This document shows, one piece after another, positions 56,220 through 64,000 of a DNA stretch of 64,000 nt; positions within the stretch are counted from its first letter, which is position 1; the number at the start of each line of letters is the position of its first letter. Made by a program: the position numbers and the translations under genes. Under the pieces are notes generated by a model, which was not told the DNA's origin, did not search any database, and saw nothing but the letters and a program-made list of their open reading frames with translations. The DNA is from Gordionus sp. m RMFG-2023 (Eukaryota > Nematomorpha > Gordioida > Chordodea > Parachordodidae), in assembly GCF_954871325.1 (NCBI RefSeq), contig NC_088775.1, forward strand, positions 57,885,561 through 57,949,560. Direction: 5' to 3'.

Positions 56220-57960
56220 CTAATAAAAGTCGAAATACTTCACAAATCTGAATTTTTTTTTACAAGTTGTGATAACAAGAAGAAGTAATAAATGCAACAA
56301 AAAATTATCCCTACCCAATTTTGGAACATTGAGTTTATGGACACATCTTGAATAAATCTACCCCACATTGCTTAGATAATGTGAACAATACCAAAAAAAG
56401 CAGTACAAAAATTAATTTAATAAACTCATTCTTAGTTAATAAAAATAATAATGCTAACTTAAATACTTTAATTATAGAATATTTATTAATAATAATTAAG
56501 CCTTTACAATGATTGAGGATGTAACTTTTTAACATTTTTAATTTTGAATTAAAAGAAAAATTTGTTGATTTTTTTTGCTGACGATGCAATTTATCTGTAA
56601 TGCAAGTAATAATTTCACATTTTTAAAAATATAAATCAAAAAGAAAATTTTAATTTAAATAATGCATGCAAATGCTTTTGCCATGTTATACATTTGTCTG
56701 TTAAGGCCGCCTAGAAGCCCATAAATTAAACTTAAAAAAGTATTTTAGATATCTTTATCAAAATTTAATAAATAAAAAATACATCTTTTCAATAATCCAA
56801 CTAATTTCCTCACCCAATTTTGGATATTCTAGCTCCTTGGTATTCAACCTATGCTTTATGGCATTGCTTAAATCTTATTTGACAATTTAATCGATTACAA
56901 AATACCAACATGTACTGCCTTATGGAATAATGTAGTAAATTAATCGACAATTTCTGGAACCATTTAATTTTGCTATGGATCTGGCCTCATCTGCAAACAC
57001 TCCATCATTTTTAACTATTGTTCCTCTCTTTTTAGCATTTTTAAACGATCAGAATTATAATAATAGGAGGACCATTCATTCCTCGACAAATCGATCAAAA
57101 ATGGCCATTTTCATGGAGATCCTTAAAATCGAATGAAACATTCCAACTTGATTATATATGTTGTGAGGACCTATGAAATTTAATTCTGCAAGCTCTAACT
57201 CAAGTTCCGGGGATATGGCGGCTAAGGTTAAAAAAATCGTCTTTCCTAATTCGGGAAAACGGATATAAAATAAAAATTACTCAAAAATATAAATGATAGA
57301 CTTAGTGTTAAGTCAGATTCAGGCAGTTTTTAAATATCTACCTGAATCTGGATTTTTAAAAAAGCTATAGAGACGTATATTTGATATCATTAGATAGTCC
57401 TTCAATCCTTTTCTTAAAAATAATTTAAAAAAAAAATCAGGTGTTTTTATATTTCCGGTAAAGGTATGGGTTGATTTTTTAATATTTATTTGAGCATATT
57501 CTAAAAAATGGCGTATATGTTTATTAAATCAATATAAATTTATTTTTAAAAATTAGATTGGGATAACCCTTGTATTTTTAGTTATTTGATTTTTTAAAAT
57601 TTTTTATCGATTTTATTTCTTTTCATCATCATTATTTATAACATACGAATGAAGAAGAAGATCAATTGCTTAAAAGATTTAGTAAAGCTATTAAACGTCA
57701 AGCAAAATATACATGCGGTTATTCCAATAGGTCTGAGAACTATTGAGACAAAAATTTATTCAATTGTTTACGAAGATAAAATGGAAAATATTACTTATTT
57801 TGATACGAGATTCAGAATGAATGATATTAATGTCTGTTTATAACTTGTTTGTACGATAATTTTTGGTGGTTGGCGGTTGTAGATAAAAATGAAATGGTCT
57901 AAGAAGTGCAAGTTAGCTTTCTCCATCCACACGAACCTACTCCATATTTAATTTTTTCAC
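56220..57960. other. Mostly non-coding stretch with a possible minus-strand transposase shred
   Basis: No gene is supported. On the minus strand near 56780-57060 short frames give DGVFADEARSIAKLNGS and, further on, NTKELEYPKLGEEISWIIEK, which could be a decayed transposase of the pogo/Tigger kind, but the match is weak. A hairpin with 13-nt arms (CAGATTCAGGCAG and CTACCTGAATCTG, one mismatch) lies at 57314-57350. The 64-codon frame at 57649-57843 has no recognised domain. Confidence 0.35.
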
Positions 57961-57967
57961 ATTCGCC

Positions 57968-58576
57968 TAAGGAGCGCTAATGAATATTAATAACTAATGA
58001 GTGCCAAAGGATTTTTCACTTATAGCTTTTTCGCCTAAGCGCTAATAAGTAACCATTTCGCTTATAACCTTTTCCATAAGAAACGCCAATGAATGCCATA
58101 ACAAGCACCAATGAGTATTAATAAAGTGCCAATAAGCACCAATGAGTACTATAAGTACCAATAAATACTGTTAAGTGTCAATTAATACTAATAAGTGCCG
58201 ATTTGCACTAATGATTGCCAATGAATACTATAAGTACTAATAAGCGCCAATGAGTTCTAACAAGCGCTTATTAGTGCCAATAGGCGCTAATGAGTGATAA
58301 TAAGGGCTAATAGTATCCTAATAATTCTCAATAAATACTAATAAGCGCCAATGAGTACTAATAGGTGCCAAATAAGTACTAGCAAGAGCCAATGTGAACG
58401 AATAAGCGCCAATGAGTGCCAATAAATAAGTAAATAAACGTCAATGGCTACTAGTAAGTGCCAATAAATAATAATAAGCTCCAATGTTTACTAATAAGCG
58501 GCCATAAGTACTAATGATTGCCAATAAGCGCCAATGAATAATAATAAGCGCCAATAAGTACTAATAAACGCCAATG
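57968..58576. repeat. Degenerate minisatellite, unit about AATAAGCGCCAATGAGTACT
   Basis: Over 600 bp, variants of CCAATGAGTACTAATAAG and GCGCCAATAAGTACTAATAA follow one another with irregular spacing of roughly 16-22 bp. Substitutions are frequent, so the array is old. It is non-coding. It ends about 320 bp before the LINE. Confidence 0.8.
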
Positions 58577-58899
58577 AGTTTATCTTAAAAGTCAATATAA
58601 TTGTTACTCATTATTAATTTATGATTATTATATCTATTTATGTATTATGTAATTATTATATATTTATTCAACAAAATAACTAATTATTATATCTTTATTC
58701 AAGTAATTAGTTTTGGTTCATTTTTATATCCATTTATGTAAAATGTTATTATTAACTCAAGATGAATTTATTCAACAAAATATTCTTATATAATATCATT
58801 AATCATGAAAGTTTTGGATCATTCTTATATCTTGATATGATATGAACAATATGTATCATTAATTTATCATTATATTAATATTTAGTTTTTTTTCTCTCT
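58577..58899. other. AT-rich spacer before the LINE
   Basis: I see no gene. It may contain the 5' untranslated region of the LINE that starts coding at 58900. Confidence 0.5.
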
Positions 58900-59323
58900 A
58901 TGTCTACTTCACAAATCTGTCCTTCATGTCTGAAATTAGTACATATTAGAAAAGATGTATGTCCACAAATTTATTGACTTTCGTCACTCAGATTTCCACA
59001 TCCAGGCCTTGGTCCACTTTCTCTTATCAATCAATTCTCCGAAAATATCGTTCCACCTCTTCAGAACACATTCCAATTTCTCTGATTCTTTTCTTGACCA
59101 TTCCAAACCTAATATCATCTCAAGGATCCCCAAAAGCTCGCTAAATCTTTCTGATTGTCTATTCTCCTTATTACTAAATTCTAGCAATGAGAATGAATGG
59201 CTAAAATTCCTTTTTTATGGATAAAATGTTTTCAGGGTGCCCGGCAAAACTTTACATAAATCCCTTACCCAGGAAATTAAGGATGCTGCAACGATTGATG
59301 CCCCTCATCTTCATGAATAAAGA

Positions 59324-60260
59324 ATGCCATTGACTGTCAAAAATAAAAGAAAACCTTCACCGATTGAGATGAAGTACAATTTGATCTGCAAGAAATTTGA
59401 CAATCTTAACATAAAAGGTGCACTCAGATTGGTTTCCACACATGACCTCCTTGCTGAACCTTCCAATGCCACTTATATAAATCTCTGTCAAAAACACCCT
59501 GCTGTAACCATTATCCCAATATCCCCACAACCTCACTCAACATGTGCTTCTCTATTTATTTCTGAAGAAGTGAGGAAAGTCATGGTCTTCATGCCACCCG
59601 CCCTTTCTCCAGGACATCACTTTCCATTCAATATGCTCACAAACTCCATTCTTTTTAAAATAACAAAATTTGCAATAAGGTTTTAAAAGATGAAGTACCA
59701 AGCTTTGTTTCTCCAATCATTTTCGGTGCTAGGCTAATTGCACTTTAAAAGCCCAATGATGATATCAGACCAATTTCTATTGGTTCAATTTTTCGCCGCT
59801 TAGTTGGCAAGATGATATCTTCTCGAACAAAGCATGAAGCTTCATGTCTCCTAAGCCCCTTCCAACTCGGTGTTAAGATGCCTGGTAGCGGTGAAGCGGT
59901 TGTACATTTAACTAGAATACATTTAGAAAATTAGCCCACCAACGAATCAAATTGACTTTCCAATGCCTATAATACTTTCCGGAATTCCTTCCTGAGTTCT
60001 TGTACTCTTTTCCTCGGTTACACAAAATTTTTTCATTTGTAATCAACTGCTATCCCTGCAATTTGATACTTATAAAATTCCTTCCATTGACGGCATACAA
60101 CATGGATACCTACTAAGTTCTTTATTTTGTTTAGGTAGACATCTTTGAACTCGAAATATTCATTATCCTCGCATGCCTAGTACATTGATGATGGTATCCT
60201 TGGTGGTTCCAATGACGAGGTCAATAAAGCTAAATTTAATCAAAAAGGCTGGGGCTGCTA
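59324..60260 (+). pseudogene. LINE reverse transcriptase region
   Basis: The frame 59324-59686 holds ALRLVSTHDLLAEPSNATY and LCQKHPAVTI. After a stop the region continues with FGARLIAL, RPISIGSIFRRLVGKMISSR and LLSPFQLGVKMPGSGEAVVH. After further stops it reaches YIDDGILGGSNDEV, in which YIDD is the palm catalytic pair. The usual PGPDGL-type motif before the palm reads ALSPGHHFPF, so the active site region is altered as well as interrupted. Confidence 0.8.
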
Positions 60261-60877
60261 TTGGACTCTCAATATACCTGGGAAATCCGAATTCATTTCT
60301 ATCAAATCAATTGAACCTAATTCACACAATTTCAAACTGACCACCCATATCATATAGGTGCCTACTTTGAGGAAAACACAGCAATATCTTCCTTCCTACA
60401 GTCCACACACGAAACACTTTTTGAGTTGGCTGATTTATTTTCCTTCTCTCCTCCCATAAATTTTTTTTCCTTTTGAAATTTTTTTTCAATATTCCTCGTA
60501 TCCTATATGCGCTTCGATCAACTCCCATTTTTAAATTCCCTATTCCTCTCGGTGTTTATGAAAATGGAATTATAGTCCATATCGAAAATATTCTAAACCT
60601 TAAATTCGATGAAATTGCATGGACACAAGCATCTTTACCCACAAGATGGGAGGACTTACTATCAGATCCCCTTCCGATCTTGCCTTAACTGCCTTCATAT
60701 TCAGTTGTCTTAAAATATATAGAAATTCCCATTTATAAATCTGACCCTTCCTATAATGATGCCATTATCGAGTAGAAATGACCAATTAACGCTTATCACC
60801 CACTTCCAGAAACGAATACGCAAAAGGACTGGAATGAGCCTATTATTGCAAGTTGCGTTGAATCATTACTTTCCAGA

Positions 60878-61577
60878 ATGCAATCATCTGACGATCCTTT
60901 ATTCTCCTCGCTGCTTAATGGTTCTGGCCATGAGTTCCTTGAAGTCATTCCCTCTCTTAATTTACAATTACAACCTAACCAAAATGAGCACACCCACGCC
61001 ATTGCTATTAGCTTAAAATGCCTAATAACCCAGCTCCACACATGTTTAGGTTGCAGTTCCCCTGTTTTGGGTAATGGAAAACATAGCCTCCATTGTCGTT
61101 CGTGTAAAAGTCATATCATTAGACATAATTTATGCAATCAATCATCCTTAGAGTTTTGAGATCAGCTCAAATTCCTTTTATTCTTGAACCTTCTGGTCTT
61201 TTCAGATCCGATGGGAAACGTCCTGATAGAATTTCTCAAATTCGTTGGGAGCATGGTCAATTCCTGGTCTGGTATTACACGTGTATTGATCCTTTGGCAC
61301 CATCCAATTATACACTTAATATTCTCGAGAGAAAGGAGTCACCTAAAATAGCGAAATATTTTAAAATTTCTCAAGAATACATATTTATTCCCATTATTTC
61401 CACAACCCTTACAACCTTTGGAAATTGTGCTTTAGCTTTCAAGGAACTTATCTCACACATCTGCAAACTTACGATGAACCTTGCGAAGGCTTCTTCTTAA
61501 GACAAAGACTCGCCATGGCGATTCACAAGGCTAATTACATTAGCTTCATAGGCAGTCTCATCCCACAAAATTATTAG
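60878..61577 (+). pseudogene. LINE C-terminal zinc knuckle and restriction-like endonuclease
   Basis: A Cys/His cluster (CLGCSSPVLGNGKHSLHCRS with a later RHN) precedes EPSGLFRSDGKRPDRIS and GQFLVWYYTCIDPLAPSNY, the PD-(D/E)XK-like nuclease core. The family usually reads VWDATCVD, so the second catalytic Asp is replaced by Tyr here. The tail RQRLAMAIHKANYISFIGSL in another frame is the usual C-terminus. The domain would nick the target site if intact. Confidence 0.8.
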
Positions 61578-61739
61578 TTTTAACTTTAATTTTTTTATGC
61601 GCGTTTTTTTCCTTTTTTTTTTCCTTTTTTTTCATAACAAATATATGTATAATTGTATATTTACCATTATAATTATCTTAAATTAAAGATTAATATAATC
61701 GTTCGTTACTTATTATCTTAAATATTATAGAGTTTCACA

Positions 61740-61950
61740 TTCAAAAAACAATCAAAAAAGGAAATGTCACAATCATAAAAGGAAAAGGAAGGAAACGGAT
61801 CAATCAAGGAAAAGGTCCGACTAAAAAGAAAAAGTGTTAATCTAAAAAAAAGTCATAAATGCTTAGGAAAAGTCAGATCAAAAAAAAAGTCCCAAAGGCT
61901 TAGGAAAAAGTTCGATCATAAAAAGAAATGGTCCAATCAATTAAGGAAAT
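61740..61950. repeat. Purine-rich degenerate repeat after the LINE
   Basis: Variants of GCTTAGGAAAAGT and GATCAAAAAAAAAGTCC recur five or six times with irregular spacing of about 30-45 bp. It may belong to the LINE 3' untranslated region. It is non-coding. Confidence 0.5.
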
Positions 61951-62103
61951 TGTTTTATTAACTTTTTTAGTAATTAAAATCTTTATTTTCAAATTCAATA
62001 TTAAAAGATTACAATAAGATTGAAAATATACCATTTAATAAAAAATATATTATAAAACAATATTATAAAAATAATATATAACTATTTAAAAAACACTATT
62101 TAG

Positions 62104-62640
62104 GTTAAGTCGGCGGAGCTTAATGACCCATTTATAGACATACAGTTTGATCGACTTGTCGCAAGTAGAAACCCTCTTTTGGATCCTCTAATTAAACGTA
62201 ACCTTTGCCCTATTGTTTTGAATAATATTAGGGCTCGAGGTCCAAATGATCCACAGGTATCTAAAACTACAGGAAAAAGTTATAGGTATGGCTATATTTA
62301 TTGGTCAATATATTTTCTGATCTCATAAGGAGTTGGCCAAAAAGGATCTGGCAAAACGATCTACACAAGTATAATCTTAAGCTAGTAGTATATACCTTGG
62401 TTCCAAGGACTAAGGTCATGCCATCAGGTCTGTGATCGTCATAGCTGACCAGAGGGTTCCAGTGTGGAAGTATTTCTGCGTCTCGACGTTTTATTAATGA
62501 TCGAATTGACAGCACAGTGCCTAGGTAATATGCCTTTTGAAAAGTGACAATGTAGAGGATGGTGACCTAGTAACGATATTGGTATCACAAAAGACTTATG
62601 ATCTCAGCGTAACAATTTTGCAGCCTAATCGATGACCTAT
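62104..62640 (-). pseudogene. Second LINE copy, C-terminal endonuclease fragment, inverted
   Basis: The minus strand gives CAVNSIINK-like, then DDHRPDGMTLVLGTKV (the PD nuclease motif). Further on it gives YNFFPVVLDTCGSFGPRALI, FKTIGQRLRLIRGSKRGFLL and ATSRSNCMSINGSLSSAD, the normal C-terminal tail of this LINE type. It lies tail to tail with the LINE at 58900-61577. It has frame breaks, and the reverse transcriptase part was not found to the right. The fragment keeps RPDG while the catalytic Asp of the next motif is not readable. Confidence 0.75.
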
Positions 62641-62649
62641 GAAATGTCT

Positions 62650-64000
62650 AAATCCTTGCAAAAGGCCTAAATTAGAACTAGGTTGTTTCTAGCTATTCGT
62701 AACCTAGGTGGCATATGGTTGAGGCTGGAATTATTTAATCAGACAAAAGAGTCGTATTGCCATCATTCTTTATCTTGGTTGAGTTTAGGAAAAGAGCGAT
62801 TCCTTTGCACAGCTTTTGAGTGTAAATATTCAACAGAATATATCAATGATAAAATGTTTGAATATTATCTTTTATATTATGTACTTAATATTATCAGAAA
62901 AGGAAATTAGAAAAATATAAAATTATTGTTATTACTAATAATACATCGAATCATACTAATACTAAATTTTTCGTTTCGAAATTTACTATATTTCAATGTT
63001 CGATTCAATTTTTTGGGGGCCTATGAAATACATGATTTTTATATAAAATAAATATTCTTAAATCAAGGCTTCAAACCGAACCCAAAGCTATGGGTCTTGA
63101 TTTTTTTAGGCTATATGAACCAGAAAATTAAAAATGGGCTTGGTTTAAATTCAAGGTCCAGTATTATTGACCAATTATTCTATAAAGCATTCATTAAATA
63201 TCTAGATTTTTTGAGAGTAATTATCTTTATCTTATTTTATCTATAAATTTGATCATAAATAAATATCACTAAATAATATCTCCTAAAAATATTGCTCATT
63301 TAGTTTATATCGATTTTATCTATGATATCGTAAAGGCTCATCTCTAAATTTATATTTATTCATATAAAGTGGTAATATAAAATTGTTAACAATATTTTAT
63401 TATAATCAAAACGAGATTTTTAAATATTTCGATGCTAAAGATTCCCCAAAAAATTTTAAATATTTTTTTAAAATTTATTTTCTAAAAATTTTATGATTGC
63501 TTTTTTATTAAATTTATTATTTATAAGCATGTGGTTTTTAATTAATCATCAATTAAATGAATACCGACACTCATAAAGGTCATTTTTATTCTACCTCTAA
63601 TATCTCCAAAAGTATAAAAGATAGGCTAAAACTTATCTCAAATAGGTTACACGAACCTTAGCTAGTATTTAAAATTTCATAAAAATCGAAAAGGTTTTGC
63701 CTAATAATTTTACTTATTAATAACGTTTTGAAATAGTTCCGAGAACCTTCCTGGAATCTCCGTTCCTTCCTCGTTCGTTCTATAATTTTCTAAGTTTTGT
63801 TACTCATGTCTTGAACTTTCTTTCCCATCTCCCAAGTATATTAACATAAATAATACTTCTAAAATTATTTAATAATGTTTCATAAAGAAACAATTATTTA
63901 TTAATTTTTTTTTTTATATAATTGCCCTACAGAAGTTTCTATAACGCTAATATATTTTTTTCCCTAGTGTTGTTTAAGTGTTTAGTCAATATTTTAAAAA
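62650..64000. other. AT-rich right end of the window, no gene seen
   Basis: Small frames such as 62683-62910 have no recognised features. A stretch at 63060-63170 with AACCCAAAGCTATGGGTC and AAATGGGCTTGG resembles the GGGC-type small-element remnants near 34500 and 36480, but no boundaries could be set. Confidence 0.5.

Larger units (their letters stand above)
58900..61577 (+). mobile_element. LINE with reverse transcriptase and restriction-like endonuclease domains, near full length, frame-broken
   Basis: The coding part starts MSTSQICPSCLKLVH, a Cys-type finger. It passes IPKSSLNLSDCLFSLLL, then the pre-RT region (IKGALRLVSTHDLLAEPSNA, SEEVRKVMVF), and RT motifs at 59690-59935 (FGARLIAL, DIRPISIGSIFRRLVGKM, LSPFQLGVKMPGSGEAVVHL). 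The catalytic box YIDDG is at 60181. A thumb-like region follows at 60480-60700, and then the C-terminal endonuclease to the stop at 61577. Several frameshifts and stops occur (for example near 59000, 59690, 59935 and 61500), and there is no intact frame. LINEs of this layout use target-primed reverse transcription. Confidence 0.85.

Noticed and set aside
56780-57060. Pogo/Tigger transposase on the minus strand
   Set aside because: Only two short suggestive stretches (EARSIAKLNGS and YPKLGEEISWI); too weak to list as a feature of its own.
62104-62256. Plus-strand exon-like frame with AG before and CAG|GTATCT after
   Set aside because: It is the antisense of a LINE C-terminal tail, which reads clearly on the minus strand.

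Overview
The window is a very AT-rich stretch of an animal genome. The clearest evidence is the large first coding exon of a SKI/SnoN proto-oncogene homologue at 32524-34350, which carries both the Ski/Sno/Dac domain and the SMAD4-binding SAND-like domain; this is a metazoan family. GT-type splice donors, a tRNA-derived SINE, LINEs of a type common in invertebrates, and hAT and piggyBac transposons agree with an animal, probably an invertebrate. I cannot name the species.

Left part (1-5.2 kb): the 3' end of a fossil Ty3/gypsy element, then decayed copies of a hAT transposon (family B) split by a TIR element that holds an ATTCG-rich MITE. Next comes a satellite block of about 21 kb. An 18.2-kb array of roughly 300 units (64 bp, plus a 51-bp form lacking a 13-bp segment) runs from 5556 to a 200-N assembly gap at 23778. 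It is followed by 16 full monomers and one partial monomer of an unrelated 139-147-bp satellite, and then by about 345 bp of the first satellite again. The block is preceded by a primer-binding-site-like sequence and followed directly by a gypsy reverse transcriptase region, so it appears to have grown inside an LTR retroelement.

Middle part (27.7-49.4 kb): a hAT element with GC-rich ends (29397-31129), the SKI exon, a second ATTCG element, and a nested cluster in which a young LTR retrotransposon (37040-41301, 5-bp target duplication) sits inside a hAT copy of family A (35781-41828, 8-bp target duplication). Then follow two SINE copies, a 412-bp palindrome, a third hAT family with a perfect 8-bp duplication (43981-45398), a piggyBac transposase remnant, a small TTAA-flanked MITE, and a possible first exon of an unrecognised gene at 49056-49333.

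Right part (49.7-64 kb): a second hAT-A copy interrupted by a hAT-B copy (8-bp duplication AGTAAGGG), a tandem repeat of about 200 bp, a minus-strand piggyBac remnant, a degenerate minisatellite, a near full-length but frame-broken LINE with reverse transcriptase and restriction-like endonuclease domains (58900-61577), and a second inverted 3' fragment of the same LINE type. Apart from the SKI exon and the candidate exon at 49 kb, I see no convincing host genes. No new protein-coding system was found. The most unusual structure is the satellite block inside a retroelement, with its higher-order duplications.
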